A stretch of DNA of 17,400 bases from JBCDGH01 sp038751365 (GTDB lineage Bacteria; Patescibacteriota; JACMRA01): NCBI GenBank assembly GCA_038751365.1, contig JBCDGH010000026.1, positions 1 to 17,400 on the forward strand, read 5' to 3'. The notes below the pieces were generated by a model, which was given only the letters and a program-made list of their open reading frames with translations, was not told the origin of the DNA and searched no databases. The position numbers were made by a program, and so were the translations under genes. Within the stretch, counting starts at the first letter, position 1, and each line of letters opens with the position of its first letter. Shown in pieces: positions 7,565-14,556 of this stretch.

Positions 7565-9487
7565 CTACTCCCAAGTAATTTGGATTTTAGGGTTTGTCTT
7601 AGTCAGCTTAGTTATCGCGGGAAAAGCTCTGAAACCATGGTAACTGTTTTCTCTACTCCAAGTTCGTACTTGTGAGGCGTGTCTGTGATAGGTATTTATA
7701 GATAAACAAGGGTTAAAGACTTTTAAGCCGGCAAAATAAGCTTCAGCGGCTAATCTGTTGTCACAGGCTACTTTACCTAGTTCAAAGTCGGCTTTGAAAT
7801 TTTTTAAAGGAGGTTCAAATACCCAAGCATCTTGGGAAAAGCTGTAAAAGCTATCTGACCAGTCTCGACTTCCTTCTGGGCTTAATTTACTATCATTTTC
7901 AGTACGTGTGAGCGCTAAAAATTTATTATCTAAGTCAAAATGTCTAAGTTTATTAAGTGAATCATCAAAATAAATATCACTATTAGCTATAATTGCTATC
8001 TTGTCAGTGTTGTGTAAATTGGCATGATTTATGAAATGTTCGAATGTAGGAGTATCTTTATATTTTATTTGTACTATTTTAGGGTTGCTTTGAGCGTATT
8101 CAGGTAAATGATCACACCATAAATAAATCCGATCGATAAACTTATTATTTAAATTGTTTTTTAGACAAAAGTCTAGTTCTGCCTGCCTTTCTTGGTTTTT
8201 AGAGATAAAATAGGTTGTGTAGAGACCAATTTTTCTTACTTTCTGCGCATTTCTGCCATTTTTAATTATATAGTGGTAACTAAGTAACAAAAAAATTAAG
8301 ACTATTGGTATAATTCCAAGCTCAATAGTTAAATTAAGGAGCAGGTTATGCACTGGTTGATACTGCCATATCGGTAAACGGAATTCAGTGAATAAAAACT
8401 CTGGATACCTGCCTAGACCTAATCCAAATAGAAGCTGTTGCCAACTCATGACAGATATAGCTTCCAAATACTGAGTTATATCAAGGATTCTGTATCTATC
8501 AGAGTTTCCAAACCTTTCGTATAATAATGCAAAAAAACTTAGCAAAATTGGTACCATTGTTAGACTAGTCAGTTGCTTAAATCTTTTCATCAGTTTGGCT
8601 AACAACAAAAAAATAGCAATTAGCCACGATACTCTACTGAATGAGATAAGTACAAGTACGATTGAAATTAAGGTTATGTAGGCGTGCCAACGACCCCAGA
8701 AATCTCTTATTGCTGGAGTAATGGATAGTATAAGTCCACAGATTCCGAAAAAACCAAGTATGTTAGGGTGGCTTGTTATGCCGTAACCACGTAGAATAAG
8801 AAATTCAGCAATTTGTTGCTTGGCAACCCCCGTAATTTCCATATTTAAAAATGGCTCTCCCAAGTATTTGAGACCTAAGCTTTGAGAAAAGAGGGTTTGT
8901 AGAATTCCTGCAATAGCGTTGATACTAAAGAAACTAATCAAGATACCTCTAAAGATAGTTATTACTCTTTGATTATTAGGTTTTACCTGGCTAAAAAATA
9001 TACCTACAGCATATAGTATGGTCACTATCTGACTATCATATAGTAAAAAGTAATCAACTATGCTATATAGCCCAAAAGCGAGATAAATAAAATATTTCAG
9101 CTTACTCGAAAATAAATTGCTATGATATAGTTGTGAGCCAAAGTACACAATAATCAAAAGCTGAATAGTACTAAAATAGCTCTTGTATATATTAATTAAA
9201 TCTGCAGGAGTAACATAGAGTTGAAAAGTTGTTATTACAATTAAAGCCAAGCTAATATATCTAAACCCAAGCGAATAAACTATTAAATAAAGAAATATTA
9301 GGATTGTTACTAAACTTGGAATGGTGAATGTAAAATCTAAGAAATTTTGGCTATACCTAGAACCGAATAGTTCTTGACTGTAATTGTATACATAGTTGAA
9401 GAAGCTGACACTTAAAAGCAGAATACTGGTTAAATATTTTGCTCGACTCGTCTGACCCCACCTTATGAAAGTTTTTAGCTTACTCAT
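7565..9487 (-). CDS. O-antigen ligase/polymerase-like membrane protein fused to a glycosyltransferase-like domain
   Basis: A 640-residue two-part protein. Residues about 1-410 are very hydrophobic with ten or more predicted membrane spans. They carry features of the Wzy/WaaL (O-antigen ligase/polymerase) superfamily: 'SHPNILGFFGI' in a central span, a large extracytoplasmic loop containing 'FGLGLGRYPEF', then 'PVHNLLLNLTIELGIIPIV', which matches the family's usual 'HN..L....E.G..G' signature. After a short basic linker (KNGRNAQKVRK), residues about 414-640 form a soluble domain with 'AIIANSDIYFDDSL' (a DxD-like NSD site), 'FSQDAWVFEPP', 'ACDNRLAAEAYFAGLKVFNP' and 'INTYHRH'. That set is typical of a glycosyltransferase-like domain otherwise seen as a separate protein. 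There is no frameshift or stop at the join. The likely role is surface glycan assembly; substrate unknown. Confidence 0.83.
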   Translation of the reverse strand: MSKLKTFIRWGQTSRAKYLTSILLLSVSFFNYVYNYSQELFGSRYSQNFLDFTFTIPSLVTILIFLYLIVYSLGFRYISLALIVITTFQLYVTPADLINIYKSYFSTIQLLIIVYFGSQLYHSNLFSSKLKYFIYLAFGLYSIVDYFLLYDSQIVTILYAVGIFFSQVKPNNQRVITIFRGILISFFSINAIAGILQTLFSQSLGLKYLGEPFLNMEITGVAKQQIAEFLILRGYGITSHPNILGFFGICGLILSITPAIRDFWGRWHAYITLISIVLVLISFSRVSWLIAIFLLLAKLMKRFKQLTSLTMVPILLSFFALLYERFGNSDRYRILDITQYLEAISVMSWQQLLFGLGLGRYPEFLFTEFRLPIWQYQPVHNLLLNLTIELGIIPIVLIFLLLSYHYIIKNGRNAQKVRKIGLYTTYFISKNQERQAELDFCLKNNLNNKFIDRIYLWCDHLPEYAQSNPKIVQIKYKDTPTFEHFINHANLHNTDKIAIIANSDIYFDDSLNKLRHFDLDNKFLALTRTENDSKLSPEGSRDWSDSFYSFSQDAWVFEPPLKNFKADFELGKVACDNRLAAEAYFAGLKVFNPCLSINTYHRHASQVRTWSRENSYHGFRAFPAITKLTKTNPKIQITWE

Positions 9488-9500
9488 ACTTGACTATTAG

Positions 9501-9530
9501 GTTATAGATAATTATCACTATACTAGTCAA
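9501..9530 (-). promoter_or_regulatory. Promoter for the polymerase/glycosyltransferase fusion
   Basis: On the minus strand TTGACT (9530-9525), an 18-base spacer, and TATAAC (9506-9501). Transcription would begin near 9494, giving a leader of only about seven bases before the ATG at 9487, with no room for a Shine-Dalgarno. Confidence 0.5.
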
Positions 9531-9594
9531 AATTGGTATAAAGTCTGTCTCATATTTAATGAATCAATTAAGAATATTAGATGGGTTTGGCCGT

Positions 9595-9614
9595 ATACGA
9601 TTTGGCCATCGTAT
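9595..9614. repeat. Perfect inverted repeat between divergent promoters
   Basis: ATACGAT (9595-9601), loop TTGGCC, ATCGTAT (9608-9614): seven perfect pairs. The element lies six bases upstream of the -35 box for the gene at 9653 and inside the divergent interval with the fusion gene. It contains two GGCC sites, at 9589-9592 and 9604-9607, counting its flank. It could be a regulator binding site or a small hairpin. Confidence 0.4.
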
Positions 9615-9619
9615 GTGTA

Positions 9620-9648
9620 TTGGTGGCATGAAGAATTTTAGTTATAAG
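9620..9648 (+). promoter_or_regulatory. Candidate promoter for the membrane protein at 9653
   Basis: TTGGTG (9620-9625), a 17-base spacer, TATAAG (9643-9648). The -10 ends only four bases before the ATG at 9653, so the transcript would start at or just inside the start codon. The -35 matches only three of six positions. Confidence 0.35.
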
Positions 9649-9652
9649 CACT

Positions 9653-10147
9653 ATGCAGCTATTAGCTATTATAATAACCATTTTTGCGCTAATTTGCTTA
9701 TCGATTGCGCTAATACGATCTAACAGAGGCATCAAACTCTATTTGGATAGTAGAAAATATTTGTACATTTGTTTATCAGGTTTAGTGCTAATATTACTAG
9801 CTTTATTACTACCTTTAGAAGGTGTAGCTATAGTAACATTTCAAGATGTTATAATGAAAAATACTGTAAACTATTTGAATTGTGACCAGTATCCTTCGCT
9901 TTCTCAAGCAGAAAGTGTTTATCAGAAACATATAGATGTTATTCAAAAAATAAAGCAGCATGCTGATGTAGAGTTTATAGTTACTACACCTAGAGAGTAC
10001 GGTGTTTTTTCAAATGAGGGATCGGTATGTAATTGTAAGGGTGAATTATATACTATGACTTGCTGCGAGAGTAAAAGACAAAAAACTCTTAAAATTATTA
10101 ATAGTAAAAAGTTTTTTGGTATTCCTTATACTATTATCAATAATTAG
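9653..10147 (+). CDS. Hypothetical membrane protein with two N-terminal helices and a Cys-rich tail
   Basis: A 164-residue protein of unknown family. Residues 1-21 (MQLLAIIITIFALICLSIAL...) and about 38-63 (YICLSGLVLILLALLLPLEG) are two strong hydrophobic segments separated by a basic loop (RSNRGIKLYLDSRK). That places the loop in the cytoplasm and makes both termini extracytoplasmic by the positive-inside rule. The C-terminal 100 residues are soluble: a helical stretch 'SQAESVYQKHIDVIQKIKQH' and then a cysteine cluster 'CNCKG....CCESKR' at about 123-141. Four closely spaced cysteines outside the membrane could form disulfides or bind metal. The gene is divergent from the polymerase/glycosyltransferase fusion with a 165-base shared control region, so joint regulation is possible. 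No named homologue comes to mind. Confidence 0.62.
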   Translation: MQLLAIIITIFALICLSIALIRSNRGIKLYLDSRKYLYICLSGLVLILLALLLPLEGVAIVTFQDVIMKNTVNYLNCDQYPSLSQAESVYQKHIDVIQKIKQHADVEFIVTTPREYGVFSNEGSVCNCKGELYTMTCCESKRQKTLKIINSKKFFGIPYTIINN

Positions 10148-10220
10148 ATTCTATGTAGATTATTCTTTACTTATTAGACCTACCTCCTGAAATTGCACAA
10201 AATTCCCTACAAGTAATTCA

Positions 10221-10258
10221 AACAACAAAAAACCACCCTCAACATTGCTGGAGGGTGG
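10221..10258 (-). terminator. Rho-independent terminator, minus strand
   Basis: CCACCCTC (10233-10240) pairs perfectly with GAGGGTGG (10251-10258) around a 10-base loop. On the minus strand the stem is followed by a T-rich tract (10232 down to 10221). It lies 52 bases after the stop of the 98-residue gene and clearly ends that transcript. It is the most GC-rich element of the region. Confidence 0.85.
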
Positions 10259-10310
10259 CGTAATCATTCCTATACTTCCAATAGTAGTTAAATGTGTAGT
10301 TCTGTTTCAG

Positions 10311-10607
10311 TTAGCCTGAAATTAACCGTTGCTTCCATTCTTCTACTACAGTATTGGGAACTGCGTAGTAATCAATTAAAATCAATCGGCCATCATCCCA
10401 TGTTTTTTTGTAAGCATCGAACTCTTCTTTACAGTGTAGTAGAGGGGCTATGAACCGAGCTCTTTCATACAATCCTACGAGCGCTTCATCGCTTTTGAGC
10501 TGAGCAGTCAGTTCTTCATAGGTATGGTCATAACCCAACCAACTTAGCTTTCTACCTACAGTACCATCAATTAAATCTTTTCCATTATCTGGAGCAAATA
10601 TTCCCAT
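10311..10607 (-). CDS. Small hypothetical protein, soluble
   Basis: A 98-residue protein I do not recognise. It starts MGIFAPDNGKDLIDGTVGRK and is rich in aromatic and charged residues (KLSWLGYDHTYEEL, EEFDAYKKTWDDGR), with no membrane segment. Its GC content looks higher than that of the neighbouring genes, which could hint at a different origin. The minus strand just upstream contains 'GAGGAAA' twelve or so bases before the ATG, a poor Shine-Dalgarno at long distance. A perfect hairpin terminator follows the stop, so it is transcribed as a single-gene unit. The 259-base upstream gap, shared with the end of the DAK2-DegV gene, holds GGACA repeats that might regulate it. Confidence 0.6.
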   Translation of the reverse strand: MGIFAPDNGKDLIDGTVGRKLSWLGYDHTYEELTAQLKSDEALVGLYERARFIAPLLHCKEEFDAYKKTWDDGRLILIDYYAVPNTVVEEWKQRLISG

Positions 10608-10741
10608 TGTATTGTAGTTTCCTCAAGTACTATCAGAATACAGCATACTTTATTGATATTTTCAATACGATGCCTTTTACTAGAAGACGCAAAGCTCAAC
10701 ATTTTACCGAAATCTGACAAAAGAACTTAGCACCGTTCCAA

Positions 10742-10779
10742 TGTCCCTTTTGGACATAAAAAGGACATTTTTGAGGACA
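10742..10779. repeat. Four GGACA / TGTCC half-sites at near-helical spacing
   Basis: TGTCC at 10742-10746, then GGACA at 10752-10756, 10763-10767 and 10775-10779. The three direct copies are 11 and 12 bases apart, about one DNA turn, and the first pair makes the palindrome ATGTCC-N5-GGACAT (10741-10757). The cluster lies about 135 bases upstream of the start of the 98-residue gene and downstream of the DAK2-DegV gene. It resembles an array of regulator half-sites. Confidence 0.35.
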
Positions 10780-10866
10780 AAATAATGAGGAAATAGCTCC
10801 TAAACCAAAACTAATTTCGAACTTGAAAAGTTATTTTAAAAATGGTAGTTAACAGGAGTTGTTTAG

Positions 10867-12684
10867 CTATATAAAGACTGTGCCAATAGTGCCTGGTCCT
10901 AACTGACAACCCATAACTATATCTAGAGGAAGAAGGTTTGTAGAAACGCCAGGAATCTTTAACTCGTTTTCTATTTTTTTAACTAATTTAGTGGCTTCTT
11001 CACATGCTCTGCCTCCGGCGTATACAACTACTAGTTCGCTCACTGGTTTTATTTGATTATACATTTTTATTTTCTTAAACAAAGAGTTTATTTTTTTGGC
11101 TGGGTTTGCAAAATATATTTTATCTTGGTCTAATTCTATCTTACCTGATTTTAACTTAAGTAAAGGCTGGACATTAAATATTTTAGCTATACCTTCATTG
11201 TTAAAGTTTACTAATTCAGCCCTCTCCATGTACTTAATATCATCTACTACAAAATAAGCTTGGATTTGAGTTTTTAGCTTTTCTAGTTGGTTTTGAATTT
11301 TGCTCCAGTTGAAGTCTTTTTCAATCGCAGCAAATATGTGATTCAACAAAATGTATAGTCCAGCACTAGTAGTTTGGGTATCTATGACTTTTATTCTTTC
11401 ATCACCCTCTAACATCATTCTAGCAGCTATAGCTGATTCATAAGTCTTACTTATACCTTGCGATACGGGTAAGCAAATTACTTTGGTGGCAGTTTTAAGA
11501 CCTTCTGAAAAGGCATTTTGAAAGTCATTAACACTAATTTTATAGGCTTTTGGTCTAAAGTTAGCGTCATCTTCCATTCTTGAATAGAAATTGGATGACT
11601 TTAGATCACTTTCTTTGACTTTAGTATCATCAAAAAGGTTATAAATAGGTAGTTGTAAAACCTTAACTGGATACCTGTTTATAAAGTAGGGAGGGATATC
11701 TATGCTAGAATCAGTGATTAGCAAAGTATGATATCTTTCCAAGATACTATTTTTTTCTGTATTTTTTGAGTTTTGGTTTGTGTGTAAAGAGCTAATGTGT
11801 TCACTTTGAATATGCTGTAAGTCCTCTACTTTGAAAGATTCGATATGACCAATTTCAGATATAGTCTCGTTTACATTTGCAGGCTGATTAGAGTGAATTA
11901 TTAGCTTTTTTAAGGATTTATTTGAAGCAATCTGTATTGAATTTCCTAATGCTTTTAGTTTTTTTGTTAGGTCTAACTCTTTGTAATCAGGGTTTGTAAC
12001 CTCAAAGACCACTTCTAAACCGTATTTAAACTTTAAACTCGTATTTTCTAGATAGCTAATAGATTGACGCCTAAAATTAGTTGTAATTATTATATCTTCG
12101 TTTTTTAAACTCGCTAGAAAGCCTGTAAATATTACTAAAATTCCTGCTCCGCCGGCATCGACTACACCTGCCGAATTTAGTTGAGTTTTTTCTAAAGCTT
12201 TTTGGGCTTGTGCAAGAGACTTTTCAATAATTTTACTGGGACTATTAAGTTTGTCGATACCTATAGTCGTAGCCTGTATAGTTTCTAAGGCGCTACCCTT
12301 TTTAGTCTTTATAAAAGATTTCTTGGCAAACTTTGCAGCATTTTTAATACAGGTTACAAGGTCTTTTGGAGTCAGATGTTCTCCGTTTATATCTTTGCAA
12401 AAGCCATTTAAATACTGAGCTAGTAAGATACCTGAACTTCCTTTGGAATCTTTGAATGCAGTTTCAGCGATTAGGTTAGCTACACCTTTGAGATCTATTT
12501 TGTCATAATTTTCTAGCTCATACTTTATACTACTAAAGGTTAATAGCATATTCGAACCTGTATCTCCATCTGCTATAGGGAAGGTATTTATGCTATTTAG
12601 ATCTTGTTTTTTCTCACGCAGCAGAGCTTCAGCCCTGATAAACATGTTAATAAACTGATCAGTAGAAATGGTAGGTGTTGGCAT
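10867..12684 (-). CDS. DAK2 (FakA-like) kinase fused to DegV (FakB-like) fatty-acid-binding domain
   Basis: A 605-residue cytoplasmic protein. Residues 1-200 are a DhaL/DAK2 ATP-binding kinase domain: 'NTFPIADGDTGSNM' with the Mg-binding Asp39 and Asp41, 'KGSSGILLAQ' at 81-90 and 'VVDAGGAGIL' at 174-183. Residues 207-290 match the middle domain of FakA ('YGLEVVFEV', 'LIIHSNQPANV'). After a polar linker, 315-605 is a complete DegV/FakB domain: 'LLITDSSIDIP', 'LPVSQGISKTYESA' and 'LGPGTIGTVF' at the end. In two-protein systems FakA phosphorylates a fatty acid held by FakB, to feed phospholipid synthesis from external lipid. FakA's own C-terminal domain seems replaced by FakB here. Two fatty-acid-site motifs look altered: the usual TSQPS reads 'YKISV' (381-385), and the usual His before the GPG is Gln594. 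The ligand may therefore differ. Confidence 0.87.
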   Translation of the reverse strand: MPTPTISTDQFINMFIRAEALLREKKQDLNSINTFPIADGDTGSNMLLTFSSIKYELENYDKIDLKGVANLIAETAFKDSKGSSGILLAQYLNGFCKDINGEHLTPKDLVTCIKNAAKFAKKSFIKTKKGSALETIQATTIGIDKLNSPSKIIEKSLAQAQKALEKTQLNSAGVVDAGGAGILVIFTGFLASLKNEDIIITTNFRRQSISYLENTSLKFKYGLEVVFEVTNPDYKELDLTKKLKALGNSIQIASNKSLKKLIIHSNQPANVNETISEIGHIESFKVEDLQHIQSEHISSLHTNQNSKNTEKNSILERYHTLLITDSSIDIPPYFINRYPVKVLQLPIYNLFDDTKVKESDLKSSNFYSRMEDDANFRPKAYKISVNDFQNAFSEGLKTATKVICLPVSQGISKTYESAIAARMMLEGDERIKVIDTQTTSAGLYILLNHIFAAIEKDFNWSKIQNQLEKLKTQIQAYFVVDDIKYMERAELVNFNNEGIAKIFNVQPLLKLKSGKIELDQDKIYFANPAKKINSLFKKIKMYNQIKPVSELVVVYAGGRACEEATKLVKKIENELKIPGVSTNLLPLDIVMGCQLGPGTIGTVFI

Positions 12685-12825
12685 AAATTTAAGTCAAAAA
12701 GAAAGCAGTTTTAAGTAACTGTCAAAGTGGTTTAGGAGCTTATGGAAAATTTAACATTGCCCTGAAAATAAATATAGGATATTCTTTAGTTAATTGAAAT
12801 TGAAATTTTTTAACTTACTTGTCAT

Positions 12826-13503
12826 ATGCTTTTACCCAAAACTTTTATCTTTCTAAAAAATCTTAGTAAGAATAACAACAAAGAGTGGTTTGAGAAAAAT
12901 CGTAGTGATTATGAAGAAATTCGAGAAAATCTGAAAAAAAATGCTCAAAAGCTAATCAATGGGCTGGAAATGTTTGATGAACAGATTCGTTATAAAGGAT
13001 TACAACCCAAGAACTGCTTGTTTAGGATTAATAGAGATGTAAGGTTTAGTAATAATAAGTCACCCTACAAAACTAATATGGCTTTACACTTTGATTTAGG
13101 GTCTAAAGCTGTTTCCAGTAGTACTTATTATATTCATATTTCACCTGAAGATTCTTTCGTGGGAGGGGGTATTTATATGCCGATGCCGCCAGAGTTATAC
13201 AAAATCAGAATAGCTATTAGTCAAAAATATAAGCAATTCCAAAGCATAATTAATTCTAAACAGTTTATTAAGTATTTTCCCAACGGAATTAGTACTCATG
13301 ACTCCCTAAAGACTGTACCTAGAGGGTTTAAAGAAAATAACCCAGCTATTGAGTATCTACGAATGAAAGGCTATACAGCTCTTTGTCCTTTGACTAACGA
13401 TGAATTAACAAATGATGACTGCTTTGGTAAAATACTTGAACACTTTAAAGCACTGTACCCATTAAATAAATTCTTAAACGAGGCGGTAGTAGCAGAAGTC
13501 TAA
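12826..13503 (+). CDS. DUF2461 family protein
   Basis: A 225-residue cytoplasmic protein matching the DUF2461/TIGR02453 family along its whole length. The signatures are 'FLKNLSKNNNKEWFEKNR' at 9-26, 'FRINRDVRFSNNKSPYKTNM' near 65-84, 'YYIHISPEDSFVGGGIY' near 105-121, and 'PRGFKENNPAIEYLRMKGY' near 165-183. Function of the family is not established, so none is proposed. The ATG at 12826 is chosen because the family's first conserved block begins seven residues later. The upstream 141 bases, shared with the divergent DAK2-DegV gene, have a TTGACA on the minus strand (12725-12720) but no clear plus-strand promoter and no Shine-Dalgarno. It converges on the cytosine methyltransferase gene with a 15-base gap. 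Confidence 0.88.
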   Translation: MLLPKTFIFLKNLSKNNNKEWFEKNRSDYEEIRENLKKNAQKLINGLEMFDEQIRYKGLQPKNCLFRINRDVRFSNNKSPYKTNMALHFDLGSKAVSSSTYYIHISPEDSFVGGGIYMPMPPELYKIRIAISQKYKQFQSIINSKQFIKYFPNGISTHDSLKTVPRGFKENNPAIEYLRMKGYTALCPLTNDELTNDDCFGKILEHFKALYPLNKFLNEAVVAEV

Positions 13504-13518
13504 ACTGTGTTAGGACTA

Positions 13519-14556
13519 TTAGCTATAGCGTTTCTCCGTTATGTTGTATTTAGCGATTTTCTTCTTACCATTTACCAAGCACTCTGCAATTTGTCTGGCA
13601 AGATAATATGCCATATTGACAGGTACGGCGTTTCCTACCATCTTGTATCCGTCTGCTAATTTCTCATAAATAAGCTTATAATTATCTGGAAACGTTTGAA
13701 TTCGCAGACATTCTCTAATAGTTAGTCTACGATAAAGGTTAATAAACTCAGGGGCAAATTCAAACTTGTTTTCATCGATTTTAATCATTTTTGGAGCATT
13801 AGGGTGTATTGGAGCGTGCCTACCACCTGCTTGAATGGTAAAAGACGGCTCATGCCAAGACCTTACACGATTTCTGGACATATACATACTAGAGAAACCC
13901 CCAATTAAATATTCATGATTTGTGACAACTTGCTTTTTATTACTATAGTTCTTTGGATTAGCGGGTACTGCACTATTAGCTAGATCGGCTATAGAACTTA
14001 ATAAAGTAAGCTTAGGAAAGACAGCTTCAGGGAAGCTAAAGTTTACACCTAAGTCTTTACGAAAACCCACAATTATTACCCTTTTGCGATCTTGAGCTAC
14101 ACAGTAATCATTTGCATTTAATAGTTCGTAATGTACATCATAACCTAATTGATGAAAACTATTTATAATTTCTTGAAATGAGTGTCTATGCTTTTTGGAT
14201 AAAATGCCAGAAACATTTTCAGCAAGAAAAAACTTAGGCTTTTTTGATCTTAAAACTCTAATATATTCCCAAAATAACTTTCCACGCTCATCTTTTTCAC
14301 CTAAACCTTTGCCAGCCTCACTCCAGCTTTGGCACGGAGGTCCTCCTATAATGCCGTCAATCTCAGGGATTTCTTCTGCACTTACGTTTAATATACTTCT
14401 TGTATCTAGTGATGTTGTAGGGAAATTATATTTTAAGGTGCTGATAATTGTTTTGTCGTTTTCGTTACTCCAAATAGTTTTAAATCCAGCTTTTTTGAAA
14501 CCTAAATCTAACCCTCCACACCCAGTAAATAAAGAAGCAATTTTGAATATCTTCAT
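13519..14556 (-). CDS. DNA (cytosine-5-)-methyltransferase, M.HaeIII-like, predicted target GGCC
   Basis: The modification half of a type II restriction-modification system; it transfers a methyl group from SAM to carbon 5 of cytosine. At 345 residues it shows the C5-methylase motifs in order: I 'FTGCGGLDLGF' (10-20), IV 'GGPPCQSW' with catalytic Cys75, VI 'ENV' with Glu113, VIII 'QDRKR' (155-159), IX 'RRLTIREC' (276-283) and X 'GNAVPVN' (308-314). The target-recognition region, 'NHEYLIGGFSSMYMSRNR' and 'EPSFTIQAGGR' (about 213-246), closely resembles my recollection of M.HaeIII, which recognises GGCC. The ATG overlaps the TGA of the restriction gene (ATGA), so the two are translationally coupled, nuclease first. 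A short basic tail (KKKIAKYNITEKRYS) follows motif X. Confidence 0.95.
   Translation of the reverse strand: MKIFKIASLFTGCGGLDLGFKKAGFKTIWSNENDKTIISTLKYNFPTTSLDTRSILNVSAEEIPEIDGIIGGPPCQSWSEAGKGLGEKDERGKLFWEYIRVLRSKKPKFFLAENVSGILSKKHRHSFQEIINSFHQLGYDVHYELLNANDYCVAQDRKRVIIVGFRKDLGVNFSFPEAVFPKLTLLSSIADLANSAVPANPKNYSNKKQVVTNHEYLIGGFSSMYMSRNRVRSWHEPSFTIQAGGRHAPIHPNAPKMIKIDENKFEFAPEFINLYRRLTIRECLRIQTFPDNYKLIYEKLADGYKMVGNAVPVNMAYYLARQIAECLVNGKKKIAKYNITEKRYS

Noticed and set aside
9559..9723. A 54-codon plus-strand frame overlapping the start of the membrane protein gene
   Set aside because: It spans the divergent promoter elements and the inverted repeat, overlaps the membrane gene in another frame and resembles no protein I know.
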